From Trochalopteron elliotii (lineage: Eukaryota > Chordata > Aves > Passeriformes > Leiothrichidae): a DNA stretch of 64,000 bases. The notes beneath the pieces are model-generated. The model was not told the DNA's origin. It worked only from the letters and a program-made list of their open reading frames with translations, and searched no databases. The translations under genes and the position numbers were made by a program. Below, in pieces: positions 34,171 through 48,900 of the stretch; positions within the stretch are counted from its first letter, which is position 1; each line of letters starts with the position of its first letter. The stretch is taken from the NCBI GenBank assembly GCA_024734555.1, contig JANPWX010000477.1, forward strand, positions 310,784 through 374,783. Direction: 5' to 3'.

Positions 34171-37100
34171 GCAGGACATTTTTATCCCTTATCTTGCTGG
34201 AAGCCTGAGCCTTTGTTATATCCACCACAGTGTGCAGCCATAAAACTCTCATGGTGCAAGTGGTTCAGGCAATGGGCTCTGTTACTACAAAGAGAAAAAT
34301 ATGAAAATATTTTTCAGAGTTTGGGCTGCTGCAGAATGTTAGCAATTTAATCCCATGTTATGAAAGGTATGCACAATTTTTTTTCATGTGAAGAGAAAAC
34401 TTGTGAAATTTAGTTTGGGGTGATTTTTATGAAAAAGCAATAGGCAAAAAAGGAATAGGTAAAAAAAAAGTTGCAAAAATAAAACAGTAGGTAAATAGGT
34501 AAAATTGCTCTGGTTTATCAACTGTGTTGCTCTACATATTGGAGCAGAATGAAAATAATGTGTTAGTGAAAAAAAAGGCAACAATCTGGAAAGAAGGTTC
34601 ATCTTCAGAGAGAAAAAATAGAATAAGAGAAAAAATTGGCACCTAGATAAACAATAGAAACAATGAAATGATGGTGTTGAGATAATTCCTTCTCCTTAAT
34701 GTGAAGCCATTTTCAAGGTGGCATCATGGATAGTATGGGAGAAGTCAGGGAGAAGTGGTGTTTTCCATGCTAAATTATTCTTTTTGTAAACACTTAACAT
34801 AAAATATTGTTGGTTGATTTACCAGTCACCTTCACACTTCACTACTTGAGAATGTTTTGTTTGTGCTTAACAAAGGCAAAGAGCTCTCTGCTATTTGGGC
34901 TGCCTGCTTTAAATGTAAATATGAAGACATATGTTTGCTTTTGGTTTTGACCTTTCTTGGTGGCTTCTGCAGCTGATGAATCTGAAATGACAAGAGGCTC
35001 TCTTCCCAGCTGATATTTCTGATAAAATTTTGGTTAATTGTAAAACATGAAGGAAAACAGAGGAGCTGGCTATAAAATTGCTGTACTCAATAACCTCAGT
35101 ATGGGCCATTGACGTCAAAAGAGGATGATCAATTCCTGGAACAAAGATTTAAAGACCCACTAGAGAAGAATCTCAATTTTTAAGAGAGCAGAAAGCTATT
35201 TCTTACTAACTCAGGACTGTTCTATATATACCAGGAGGAGAGTGCATATCTTGATTAGAAATTCATATTTATACATAATGCAGAGCAGAAAAATGTGGAT
35301 TTTAGGGTCCTTTGGAGATCCCAGAGAATTTAGTCATCACAGCAAAACTGTGCTGAGCAATCTCATTGAACCAGTTTTTCCTTTGCAACCCTTATTACTG
35401 AAGGCAGTGTGATTTGGTGTGCTGAAAACAAATGCTCTGTATCAATTTTCCTTACATTTACTAATGCTGACACTAATAAATGCAGACCACAGAGTACTGT
35501 ATGAGAAGAGGATCCCAGTTTTGAAGAACATACATTTCCATCAGTGTCTCAGCTGGCATGGGAGTCTGGGCAGTGGCTCCATCCCTCTGCTTGCCCCCTT
35601 GGCCTCGTGTCCAATGCAGGTTACAGATGTGGGATTGCAACCACTGCAAAGTCCTTCCTCACTTACCATGATGCAAAGTGACTGACTTACAAGACTTCAA
35701 ATGATTCAGATATGATTCTGATTTGGTATTTTCCCAGTTCACTGGACTTAAGACCAACTTAGGGAATTCATCAAACCAAAATTTGCGTGGGGAAATCATC
35801 TCCTTTCAGACGCCTGCCTGAGTGTTTATGGAGTTGTTCCAGAGTTTAACTTCACATCAGCCATGGCACAGCTGCCTGAGGAAAGAATCCATCCAACCTT
35901 TGAGAACTTCTGTTTCCCACAGACAGAAGTCTGCTGGTTACAGTCACTGTGCAGATCCCATTAAACATTCTCACATTTATTCACAAATAATCAAAGAAAA
36001 TCTGTGGGCTCTTTGCAAAACAGTGATCTGTTTGGGGTGAAAGCAAAGGTAAGAACATCAAACAGACAACATAAGAAGTACCAGATCTTAAGTGCTACAA
36101 AAATGGCTGAAATAATGCTCATTTTCTAACATTATCTCATATTTTAAGGCTGCTGTAATTATCTTGTAGGTATTCATTTGGAAAGATGTCAGTAAACTGA
36201 TCTTGAGCATTGCAGCTGCTATAAACTGTGGCCCAGAGAATGTTCTGTGACCACTGTTTAGTGCTACTTTTACAGAGATAAGGGGTAGTACATGTTCCAA
36301 AGTGGGGTTAATGGACATTTGTGTCTGCTAAGAGCTGCCTTTCACATGAGGCTGATCCTATGTATTTCAAAGATGAAGTAAACACAAGGAGAGAGAGGAA
36401 AGAAAAGTGGAACAGAAAATAGACAATGGGATTAACCTTTCTCTGAAATGCCAAAAATGACAGCATGTCCAAGACTCCTAAAATAAACAGATCTTTCTGA
36501 AAATTGCATTTCTGCCTCAGGAGCCACAGGAGTGAATTTTCTCTCCCTGTGATAGGGAAAAAAGGAATAGGAATTTGAGGGTTTTTTTTATTAACATGAT
36601 CCCATTGGAAGGTTACGTTTCTGACATGGGTTGTCAGTGACTGATTTCAGGGTAACAAAAGAGAAATCTGCACCACAAGGACAACAAGATTGTGACTGAA
36701 ATCAAGTAGTGGCAATTTTAACACCCTGGAATAGGATTTTTTTTTCAGATGATTTATGGTCTGTGGAATTTCTGCTCTCAGCAGTACCTTGTGGACCATA
36801 GTGATCTTCAAAGAGGAAGCGAGTTATTACAAGGATAAAAAGATTGGCAAGAGAAATTCTAATAAATAAGAAGAAAAAACCCCTTGCCTTTGTCGGGGGT
36901 TTTGACCCTTGCCTTCCAGACATTTAATTTGTACCTTGTGGATATTCACTCTTTCTTGATGGCATTGACAAGTCCCTCCCACAGTAAATCTTATGTGGCA
37001 CATCTGTGTTTTCAATAGGACTTGATAAGGAATTTCACCACACTCATGAAAATCCTGAGCTTGGATTTATCCCATCTCTTATGGAGTAAAATATGAAGCA

Positions 37101-40100
37101 CAAACCTCAGCTCTTGTTTCTCTGGGCAATTGGTGGAAGGAGATAAGGGCAGGATAATCTGCCATGCACCAATGTAGCAGTGATATAATCCCCTGGCACA
37201 GCTCTGCTGCTTTCAGAACATCAGGCACATGCATCAGAAAATGAGTAGGCTAAATTTGAAATTAATGCCAGGTCAATAATTTAGAGAGATGGCTCTTTTC
37301 TGTGTTTTATCCACATGCACTGACAACCACTTCCAGTGCAGGGCAGTGGGAATGGATGTGCACAGAGCAAGGAAATGCATTGTCACAGCACTTTGCAAAT
37401 GCAGCTCAACAATTTTATTTCACATGACTGTCCCCCAAAGACAGAAAATACATGCACACTTATTTTCTTTATTTGACAAATCTTTAATTAGAAAATCAGT
37501 CTTTTCTTTATTACAAAATTTCACAGGCTGATAAATCTTGATAGATTATAGAGAGAATATTTTTTTTCATGAACCTAATATAAAAGTTAAAATAAATAAC
37601 AGCATTCATCAGATTATCTCTCCCACCCTCCCACTATGTTCCCAATTACAAAAAAATGTATAGTCATCAATTTTTATTTAAAAACCATAGATGTATATTG
37701 CAGCCTTTCATGACTTGAAGGGATGATATTAATATTTGATGATTTATTAATCATTTTCTGTGGCTGAATGGCAGTAGTGGAAACACAGCAGGCTTAGATC
37801 TTAACCCATACATGGAATTTTAATGTTCTAAACTCAGCAAAACAACAACCTGCAGGGGAGCACACAGTGAACTCGATGATTATAACACTGTCATTTTAAA
37901 AAGAAAACTCTGAGTGTTAATTAGCATGAAAACACGGAATCGATTACACAGTTGAGCTTGCAGTTTTATATTACAGATTTGGCACAGGGGTGCTGTTAAC
38001 ATGGTGCTGGTGTGCTGTGCTGCCTGTGAGGTGTGGGCATGCCCATGGATCAGGATGCTCCAGGTGGATTCAAACAGGATTGACACACAGAGACTTTGAC
38101 TAAAGGTGGAAGACCATGACCTGGACAATTTACAGAACTGCATCAAATTATGTGACCACTACTGAGCTCACCCATGCTCTGACATGCAAGGGCACTTGGA
38201 AACAGCCCGAAGTTTGTTCACTGCATGTTTACAAAGCAGCTGTTTCCCTGGGAAGAAGGACCCAAGTGGTGGAATGAAATCCTGTATGAAAAATGAATAT
38301 ACAGTATCTACATTGCCTTGTGTCCCTCATTAAAATGAGGAACAGTTTATCATTCATATCTAATTAATAGAACAGAGTCTAAAGTCTGGGATTTTGTATC
38401 TATTTTGCATAGTCCATTTAATACCCCGTATTTTCTCGCTTGCAGGATTAGAATCTAAGAGAAACAGTTAAATAAATACACAGTAATTTACATAATGTCA
38501 CAGTTTATTTAAAGCATTTTGAAGCTGAAACGATGAAAAGAGGACTGGGTAAATTACTTGGCAAACTGCACGTAATTTATTACTACACTGAGCAAGTATA
38601 TTGCACTGTCTAAAATAGTCACTGTTAAATTACCAACTTTTAGACACTGTCTAGATAATTTTCCATGATTTTACCCGCCCCCCCACTCCAGGCTACAAAT
38701 ACATACAGTTTTAAGTCTAGATTTTAATGGAAGCCCTACTGAAAATAATTATTTCTTGTCATCCCAAGGCTGGGATCAACAATGCACATAGCAGTGATGC
38801 AGCTCTTCTTGGTAGGCACCTCATTGCTGATTCCCCTGTACATATCCAGATCCTGATCATATCCAGATCTCTTCTGAGGTGCATTTGTCAACACGTTCTC
38901 AAACAGGCTTGTTGTAAAGCCCATTCATGGTCATAAAAATACTCTTGTTTCTAGGCTTCAGACAAGTCTCAGGATGTGCCTTACTTGATGTTTGTAGTTT
39001 TCCTGTTATTCCCTGGGAATTAGTTGGCTGATATTTGGCTGTGCCCATTGTTCCAGCTGTTGGCTGCCACCAGAGGAAGTTTACTCCAAAAGAAATCCCT
39101 TCAGATCTGCACTCACCTCACCTCCTCTCTGTATCTATGCATGAACTAGAACATCTGGTAATTCATCTGTTCATGAACTAGAACCCCCAAGCTTCCTTCC
39201 TCTTCAACAGAAAGAAGTAGGTATTTTTAGGGCACAATTCATTTTTCCTGGATTTTTTTTTTCACCTTTGTTATGACACAATGGATTGTACCCAGAAAAT
39301 GCCTGCTTCTATCTTTTGTCCAAACATGGACTCTAGAAATGTCCCTATTTTTGCCAGAAAAATCCCAGGCTCTCTTGCTGGAGTCTTGGTTCATGCTTAC
39401 ATGCTTGGTTTGGAAGTTTTAAAGCAGTCATCATTTACTTGCCAGCACTGATCAAGGTCAGACAAAGTTTAACTGCAGAAGCCATGAGGTTGCTTATCTC
39501 AAGCATAATGAAAAGTCTGATTTTGACACTTTGTGGGAAACTGCCACCTTGAAATTGCACAGAGGTTCCTAACCATGTGTTTTGCTGGAGGATGAATTTG
39601 TCTTAGTTAAGAAAACACAGTTGGATCAGAGCTTCTATCAAAAAAATTAGAAAGGAATTGGGTTATTTTTATTTTTTTCGTCACTTATCATCATCAAAAG
39701 AATCATCGTTATGATGTGCAGGTGGTTTGGCTGAACACATGGATGCATTTCAGGCTCTTCCACATGTTTCAAAATGCTGAAGGTTTCATAACTGCAAGCA
39801 CTGTATACAAAGAAAATTTTACATATTCAAACTTCTGATGTTAATGGGACTGAAGTTTTGACTTCGTTGAACTGGTGCTCAATTTCAAACATGAAATTAA
39901 GGTCAGAAGGTAACTTTGTGTAGCAAATGAAATATGGTCTCCCTTCCTAATTTCTGTCCTGAAATTCAAAAACAACAAGGAAAGATGAAAATGAAACAGC
40001 TCAGAAAGCATGGCATTATCTCCTCTTTGTCCTGAAAATATTATTAATAACTGAATGGATCCTGGGAAAGATTTGGACTAAAAATAAAAGATTGATGTTA

Positions 40101-40788
40101 CCCTGGGTATTATTTTAGCATCTGTTCTTGTATTACTGCTCAGTCCATCCATCTCTGTATAAAAAGGCTGCATTCATTTATGTTCTAGTCAAGTTATACC
40201 AACAATTTTGAAAACTGCCTTCTCTTATCCCCCTATAAACAGATGCAAAACCCTGCAGAAGTCAAAGGGAGCATTTCTGATTGTTCCACGAGGCTGTGGA
40301 ACAATCCTCAGTGCAAAGAAGTGAAATAGAGGATGAGCCCCAGTGGAAGCCTCTGTACAAAAGGACTCAAATCTCAAAAGTGCCACGTAAAAAATCCTCT
40401 CAGATTTTGCAGGACTCAAAATGTTTGGTGCTCATCCGCTGTGGTGAAGGCTGTGGCACACAGCAGGCAAAGAGTGTCTCAAACAGCTCTTCAGCAAATA
40501 CCAGACACACTGCCCCTAGTAGAGCATAATCTAAATGGTTTCACTAAAATGCTGGACAATTTAATGCTCAGTGGTAACTTATATTGGGAAATGTTGGAGC
40601 ACAGAAACAGAAAGTGAGGAATTTTCTGTTTTAAATGGACACGAGACATCACCCATTGCAATGCATGTGCTGAGAAAGCAGAACTTTTTGCTGATTCATA
40701 CTGTAAATTTTCATCCTCAATGACCATGAACTAAACTATGGGTCATGAGCAAGTAAAACTTATCATTTGATTACAAACAACTTTTAAA

Positions 40789-40820
40789 ATATATATATAC
40801 ATATATATATACACACACAT
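40789..40820. repeat. (TA)n-(CA)n microsatellite
   Basis: Two blocks of AT repeats joined by TACAT are followed by ACACACACA. This is a compound dinucleotide microsatellite, likely to vary in length between individuals. Confidence 0.9.
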
Positions 40821-42237
40821 AAATTAATCATTTATTTACATTTGGCAATAAAACATAAGGTTGCTCATCCATTATTTATCCCTGCAGTGGGAAAAAAGAA
40901 TGGGGATGCAAAATTTCACTGAAATTTTCTTGCTTGTGCTGTACAACATTTTGTTCTGAACTAAAATCCCTGGAGTCCCTTCTCCCTTAAATTTTGATGC
41001 AGAGCAATAAGCAAAACTTCTGCACAGATGGGAAGACACATGGTGCTCCTTGCCCAGGCTTTCAAGCAGAGAAGAAATGGCATCTTGCTCCTTTACATTT
41101 GCTGTATTTTTGGATGTTCTTTGCTATATTTTTGTTGAGAATAATGCAATTTCACTTGCCACAAGAGAAAATCTAAGATAATTATGAAAGTAAGAGGAAG
41201 ATGTGAGGGCTGCATTCCTGCTTATATTTGGCACAATAAATCCATTGCTCTTAAGTCCAAAGCTGTTACATTTTACCAATAGCTGAGTAATATCACATAG
41301 GTGTGATAGAGCAGGAATTTTCATAGGCAGCTATTACCAGGACTTTCTCATTAGTTTTTTGACCTAAATCTGTGTGGTTTTTTCCACTTCTCCTCCCAAG
41401 AGCTGTAGCTGCCTTGGTGCAATCTTTGAGTATTTTTGTTTTAAGAGATCCGAGATATCAGAGCCCTGTGAGTTTTGCCCTGTCCTTGGGATGTGCTGTT
41501 TTATCAACACTTGCTTTTCTTACAAATGGCATGAAAAGTTGGGTTTTGGTATTGGTTTTGACTATTTAGTAATTATTATCATTTATTATTAATTTTATTC
41601 CCAAATCCTTAAAGAGATGGATTTATAAATTATTCATTTCATGTGTTTGAAATGAAATCAAGCATTTCAATATTTTTCCTGAAAATATTACATTTTGTTT
41701 GTTGAACTTAAATTCCTCAGTCCTTGTCCTTGGGACATAAAACTGTATTTCCCTGCCATTGCTTCACTGTCTCCTCTTAGGCATTAGAGTTTCAGCATCC
41801 TGACTTTCTTAAAGCTGGACTACCTCTCTTTCAATGCCAACACAATTCCCATGGGATTCATGCTCCCGTGGCCCCTTTCTCAGGGAGATTTATAGATCCC
41901 CCACCTTGGCAGCCCATGGGAGGAGTTATTTGGCTGTAGAGCCTGACCAACACATGGTGGAGAGATAGAACTTTGTACAACAGCTCCTCAAGGTACTGAA
42001 AATCATCAGCAACTGGGGTTTAACAAGCTGATACTGAGAACTCAACTTATGGCACATGATTTGGGAAATCTTACCAGCTCATGGGTAACAGCCTGGGGGG
42101 AGCAGAAACTCTACTGCTGCCTTGAGAGCTTGGCAAAACTCAACCAAGTTTTCCCACCTTTGGCTACTCAGTTGCTTGAATTTTTTTCAAAATTTACATA
42201 GAGAAAACTTGATAGATTTTGTTGCTGAGTGCAATGG

Positions 42238-42278
42238 GATCCTAGAATGGCTTTGATTGGAAGGAACATGATAATAAA
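42238..42278 (-). mobile_element. Possible CR1 tail remnant
   Basis: TCCTAGAATGGCTTTGATTG followed by GAAGGAACATGAT resembles the reverse complement of a CR1 terminus, but only about 40 bp are comparable and the match is imperfect. Confidence 0.35.
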
Positions 42279-45200
42279 TGTATCATACACAAAAACATTA
42301 ACTCTCAGCACCTCTTTACACAAAGAATTGACTTTGACCATGTGCAAACACACACATAAAACATTTACATGCCCCTCTCAGGATAATAGATATCCACTCC
42401 GCCAGCAGGTAAATAACTGCATCCTTCTATGCAGGAAAAAAGTTTTCAACAGGTACCAAAGCAAACCTGCTTTGTCAAGGAGAAGCTTGTTTCAAAGTTG
42501 GGCGAAGTATTCATGTACTTACAGCCATGCAAAAGCTTTTACACAAAGGTAACACCATGGGCAAGGTGTAGGAGCAGAGGGATGTGCAGTCTGAGTGGCA
42601 CATGAATATCTTTCAGAGACATAATCTCTGACATGACAAGGTAGTTCCATGTGCTTCAGCACAGCTCCTTACAACACCTTCAAGAAGCTGTTCATGCAGA
42701 TTAACACATTAACAATGTCCTCTTATTCTGTTCTTATCTACCATATCTCCCTTCACCTCCTCAATACACTCTTCACTGTGTTATCTTGCATTTCACACTT
42801 TATCTCTCTCTCTCTTGTCAAGGAATTATGTTTCTAGGAACGTCAGTCTGTCAGCTACTAAGATGACATAAAAAGGAATTTCTGATATGCTGTTATCTAA
42901 AGCCTCAGATCTGGCTCCTCACACACTCTAGAAATTTTGAAATCTTTTGTTCCTATTGATCTTAGAGAAATTAATGGTGTCTGGACATAATAATCCAAGA
43001 GGAATACACTACATAGCAAGTTTTCTCTCCACTATTCCTGACAATACCGTGGATATATTTATTGTAGCATTGAATTTCTCAGACGCATGTGGTCTGCACA
43101 GTCCACTTATTTTTCAAAGGTTTTAATTTAGAATGTTAATTACATCAGAGATGCCAGTAAAAAGATATTCTTGACAGTGGCCCTTGGTGTAAAAATATTT
43201 TGTCTCTTCTGTCTGCTTTATCTAATTAAAAAGTTCCATTTTGCTTTGCTCTACTTAAAGTTTATTGAGTTTTGGGTCACAGCGAAAAACTTGCTCCACT
43301 TCTTGGCTTACTCAGCTATAAGGTACTCAGTGACTTGACAGTCTTTGTTCTGCTCTTATTTATGTGGTTTTCAGCTCCTGACTAAAAACATTCAGGTACA
43401 GCTGTTCCCAATCCTCCAAACAGAAGGCAGAGGTACAAACCATATGAGGGCATGGTTTTATACCAAATCCCAAATGCTGTAGTGAGTGAAACCAAATCCC
43501 CAGGTCCAGATTGTGTCTACTTGGGAATGACCTAAAATGACAGAATGTGCATGAATAATTTCTCAGATAAGAAACTGCCATTCCAAGGTGTAATCCCAAG
43601 ATTATGGCTCATGCTGAATGCTCTCAAGTCAGCAGTGAGATCTCTGGAACAATTCCAGATGACCTGAGACACATCAGGACAGTGCTGGCCACCTGCAGAA
43701 CAGGGAGGACGAGGGCAATGTACTGCCTCAGTATTAAAAACCTTTTGTCTGTACAGCTTCTCTGCTTCATTTACATCTGTGCATTGTCCCTTGCCTCTCC
43801 TACATCCAATTTCCACAGAACTGTCCAGCACTTTTCCCAAAGTGTTTTCTTTTTGAGCAGTTAAACTGGACGTAATCAGGATTTATTTTTTGCTTGGATT
43901 TATCTTCCAGAATACAGACTTATTGTTTTTGAGGAGCTGATCATGCAAGTGGGTCAGCCTGGGGAGAGCTCTATGCAATGTGACTGATTTCCCTGAGTCT
44001 CTCTGGATCTAGGGAACAGAATTGAGCTTTTCCTTTCTGTTGATGAAAGTTGAAGGTTGAGACATCAAAGGGTTTGTGTTAGGATTTTAGCAAAAGCTGC
44101 TTTTAAGTTGACTTTACCTGCATGAATAATGGAACCTATACCTTATATTATTAAAAATGAATGATTTTTTAAAAGATTAATGCATTTTTAACTGGCTTTC
44201 CATTTTCCATGCTTTTTAACATGGCTTAACCATTTCCTTCTGCAATACACTCTTCAAAAGCAGTGAAATTTATTTGCTCTATTTCAGTTTTATTTCTAGG
44301 CAATTTCACATTTTTTAGGTTCTTCCATTAACACTAGGATGGCCAGGATATTTGATCACATCTAAGGATTTATGAGTCCTTGATTAGATATCCCTTTCTG
44401 GGTACAAAAGTGATGAAAGTACAAGCTCAGAAAAATGGACTTCCTAAAGTTCTCTGTCTGGGGAGCTCCACTAACAAGGCAATCAAAAAGCTGCTGTACA
44501 GCCAGGGTTTTCAAAGCTTTTGCAATGATGAAAGTACATTTCTACAAGATTTAAAAAAAAATCCTGAGCACTGAGCCTCAATGGGAGCCAAGCACCAGCT
44601 TTAGGAATCTGTTAAAAATTCTACCTTGTTTCCTGACTTTTGTAGACATTGGCCAGCTTGGGTCATTAATGCTTTGTGGAGGTTGCTTATGCTTTTGGCA
44701 GTGTTTCAAGGGGGTTTCTGTTACATTAGAAGTTTTATTTTGGTTCAGCCACATCTATTTTTAGCAAGTCAGCACATGAATCACATTTTTCAGGAACCAG
44801 CTGTCAAGGGACTTCTTGTTAGATTTTATGAGCAGGAGATCCCTTGCAGTTCTGAGGTCTTAAAAGAGCTATTCCTCTGGGAATTCCTCTGAAGAATTAA
44901 AAATAGAAAGTTGTCTGATTGGGAACATAAGTGCAAATTTATGCTGAGGAGCTATTTATAATAGGATGGCCAAAATGATGTTATAAAACTATTTAGAGAA
45001 CTTGCTGTGTAACGTCACAACAAAGTCTTAGGGAAAAACACCATTGAATGTCAGGGATTGAAATAAATGCTTGAAAAATGAGAGAATAATTAAATGTTTT
45101 AAAATGAGAGAATAATAACATACAGAAATACACAAAATTTATATGCTACCAAGTTGTCAGTTGCTACCAACTGCATTCTCTTTAAACCGAGGTTTTTCCA

Positions 45201-45699
45201 TTATAGGGATGTCAGAAAAAGTGATGATGAGATAACCTGATTTGTATTCCATCCATGTACTAATTGATTTGAGGAAGAGTTTTAATGTTACAGTGCAGAA
45301 ATGGGCACATTTCTATTTAGAAAGGTGTCTGTCATCTCCGTGGCTGAATATGGATAGAGAATTTGTGCCAGTGTAACTGCATTTTTGTGATCACAGTTAT
45401 AATCTCAATTTACTGCAAAGGCCGAGACATTGCTGATAGCAGGAAAAAGGATTTCAGTGAATGACTAATTATTTTGCTTGGTGGATGTAGCACAGTACTT
45501 GGTTGGAATTGCCTGTAAATATAAAAACATGAATTTATCTTAATTTGGAGCTCTCAGAAGTCGAACCCTGCTCTCCATTGGTTTAAAAGTCAAGGACAGT
45601 GTGGCTGAGCATGACCACCACCTATGACAGCATTAGAACTGCTGCCTACCATTGGATCTGCTGCTGGTGCTGCCTTTCTTACCCCCACTCATGTTTCAG

Positions 45700-45912
45700 A
45701 ACTGTCATTAGGAAGAAATTCTTGGCTGGGAAGATGGTGAGGCCTTGGCACAGGCTGCCCAGACAAGCTGTGGCTGCCCCATCCCTGAAATGTTCAAGGC
45801 TGGGTTGGATGGGGCTTGGAGCAGCCTGCAATAGGGGAAGGCATCCCTGCCCATGGGAGGGGACTGGAAATGGGCAATCTTTAAGGTCTCTTCCAACCCA
45901 AACCATTCTGTG
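45700..45912 (+). mobile_element. CR1 LINE 3'-end fragment
   Basis: It reads TTAGGAAGAAATTCTTGGCT, AGGCTGCCCAGACAAGCTGT, GGCTGCCCCATCCCTGAAAT, GTTGGATGGGGCTTGGAGCA, GGCATCCCTGCCCATGGGAG, and ends AACCCAAACCATTCTGTGCC. It is a forward CR1 fragment that has lost most of its octamer tail. Open frames crossing it on both strands are CR1 remnants. Confidence 0.93.
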
Positions 45913-48900
45913 CCTTGGGATAAAGGGACAAAGAAGGCTGAGACAAGTAAATGAAATGTGCAGCTCATCCCTGGAGACAGGACCTTCACATCTCCATCCA
46001 TCACAAGCCTGTGGCGTTATCCAAAGGTCCATGTGGGAAAGGGTGACTTGACTGGTTTGGGGTGCTTGAACCTCTGAGTCAGAAGGACAGGTGTAGAAGA
46101 CACCAGGGAAGTGGAGATAAAAAAATGTGGACTACAGACAGAGTGAGAATATAGTTCTGAAAATGCCTGTGGGAGGCTTTTGGTTTAAATCTGGAGAGAA
46201 GAGGGGACTTTCTTTGAGCCAGAGTAGCTGCTCTCTCCTGCCTGAAGGCTGTGCCTTTCACATGCCTCATTGGTGAGAGAGGAGGATGCTGAAGAAATAG
46301 CTGAATTCTTTATTGATTTCTCCTGCCAACAGAAATGACTGCAACCTCCAAAATATGGATAATTGCCAGGAAGGGAAAGAAAAAAAAATGAAAGCTCTAA
46401 AAATAGATCTATTCTTACCTCAATTTCTATCAATCTTTTTGTGGTTTGTTGACTGGTGTTAGACATTATAAATGTAGGAAGGGAGTGAATTTTCCCTTGC
46501 CTTCTGCTGCTGCAGATTTACTCATACTCCAAGGGCTGTGGACTCCTTCAGAGATGCTCTCTGTTAAGAGGTACTCTGAGAAAATGATTAGGACTGCAAA
46601 CTTCCAGCCACTTGTTAAGAAACATTTGCAAGCATCTTTGAAAGAGAATTCTGTATAACTCTGAAATTATTCTGAAAACACTGGAACCTGGAGAGGTTTT
46701 CTAGAATATAATTCTGTATTGCCACAGTTGCACAGTTTACTGGGTGGTCCTGAAAATTTTCAGGGGTTTGTATTTCAAAGCTGTTTCTGCTACCTCTGCT
46801 GTTACCATTATCTTCCCAAAATCTCATGGTGCTTTGACCAAGAACTAAAGAAATCAAGTAAAATTTCAGCTGGTCCACACACACTCAATAGCTGACTATT
46901 TTTCAGCTACTTAGAAGAGACTGTGATCTGCACAGCATAACAGAACAGAGAGATAGGAGCCATATTTACCTTATCTGAAGACAGAAGAAATAACAGCCTT
47001 ATTTATATGATCAGTCATAAGTCATAAGCATCAAATTTGCAGTCATCACGACTCATTAATTATATCCAACATTATTTCTTCAGCAAAAATCCCACCATAG
47101 ATACAAATTTTCAAGTTTATTTGAAATTCTGATAAAACAGGCTGCAGCATCACGTGGGCTGAAAAAATGGCACTTTAACAAACAGAAACTTTTTGTTTTC
47201 TAACAAGAAGCCAAGAAGAAGTAACAGCATGGTTTTGCTATGGCAGCTTCTCTGCATCACCAAATTTAATTTTTAGCTTTGTAGCTTCTTCTCTTCAACC
47301 AAGAACAAAGTAAATCCAATTTGCAACTGGTCTTTATTCCTGCCTTAGAAGGAATTAAACACCCAGCTACTTACAGTTCAATAAAAATCTTCCAATCATG
47401 TGTGAACAAAATGAACAAAGCTCATAAGCACATGTTCTCTCCTACAGACACTAGTGGGATGGGAGCATGTGCTTGGAAGGTGTGGGTGAAAGAGGGAATA
47501 TCTGTGCTTGTAAAGCTATTCCAGGCTGTGAATACCAGGGTTAGCTTTAGAGGATCTGAGCAAAGGTACTGGTTTGATTTTGAAAATGTTATGGCTGTGC
47601 TGGTGTATGTCACTCACAGGTCAGCCTTGTTTCAACACAGGAGGGATGAGCTCCAGCACAGGGCTATACCTACACAGTTGTGCATCTGTGCTTGCAAACT
47701 GCTCTGTCTCCTCACCACCACAGAACTACTCAGTGTAGAAAATCCCTCTGCAAGACTGTTGGTTGACACAGATTTGGAATTCAGTAAGTAAATTCCCTTG
47801 CACACTATAGGATGAATCCAAGTAAACTATGCTTACATCAATCAGTGAAGTTTTTCTACTTTATGCCCTGATTTTGCTGTTTACAGCATTTTCAAACTTG
47901 CACCAAAAGCCCAGGGACTGCAGCTAGAGTGATAAGCAGCAAACCCACAGCCATGCAGCAAAGAGGAGGTTTTGGGACCTTGCTGTCAAGCCTTGAACTG
48001 TTCAGAGTTACTCCAGGGAAGTGTCAGTTCTGAAAAGCCCCTGAGAACATCTGCAGGAGCCTTCACCTTCACAAAGTGGTGGGGAAAAGCTGCTGTAGGC
48101 TGTAATACAGGACTGATTGCAGGAAGCAATGGCTGCGTCATGAGACTGAGCTCTTCTTGCTCCTCCAGCTCAAGGGAACCTTGAAAATCTCAAGGGAAGA
48201 CTTTCCACTCTGCATCAGTGATTATGTTTTTAAAATGCCATGGATTTGGACACAGGGGAGCAATGATGAGAGGAGTATGTTGCCTTGGCTTCTTCCTTCC
48301 CGCTCCTCAGTTCTTGCATATCCAGTTCTTCCAAATCACATAGAGCAAGGGCATCTACAGTATGAAAGCAAGAGGATTGTGCCTTGGGTTCTGAACACAG
48401 AGCCCTTTGCATTCCTTTGGAATCATCTGGATGTTGAATGTCTTCAGATGAAGAGTACAAAAGGTTGCAGTGGTTCTGAATGAAAATGGCCAATGTCAAC
48501 ACAGTATCACACAGTGGATAACTTCCAGAATGGAGATGACCTCCTTGTCTATCATAGAGCAAGAAGGATTATGGGATTCCAATTTAATGTGCTAAAATGT
48601 CATCACAAACATGAAATTTTAAAGCCATCACTCAATAATTATAATTAGCCTATGGCAAACTGCTCTGAATACTAAAGTAACTATAAAAGGTGAAAATTGT
48701 CTTAATTAGCAAAGATGCAGAAAATGTGTGAGACTGACTCACGTCAGGGAAGGCTCCAATTAACCTGGCCCAGATTGAGATAATTAAGAGGGCAGCTCAA
48801 ATTGTGTAAAGGATGAAAAACTTCTGGTGTGATATGAAGTCTTGTATTTTTCCATCCCTGGGCCTGTTCTTCAGTGATACCTTGAGGCACATCATCTGTT

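Larger units (their letters stand above)
34171..45699. other. Intergenic DNA, no gene recognised
   Basis: AT-rich DNA contains a (TA)n/(CA)n microsatellite at 40789-40820 and a possible CR1 tail remnant at 42238-42278. A perfect TGACGTCA palindrome occurs at 35110-35117, which is about what chance allows in a window of this size. The open frames have no recognisable domain. Confidence 0.6.

Noticed and set aside
35110..35117. Perfect CRE palindrome TGACGTCA
   Set aside because: One 8-mer is about the chance expectation in a 64-kb window and nothing nearby suggests a promoter.
45599..46051. 150-codon + strand and 117-codon - strand open frames
   Set aside because: Both run through a CR1 3' end and are repeat-derived.
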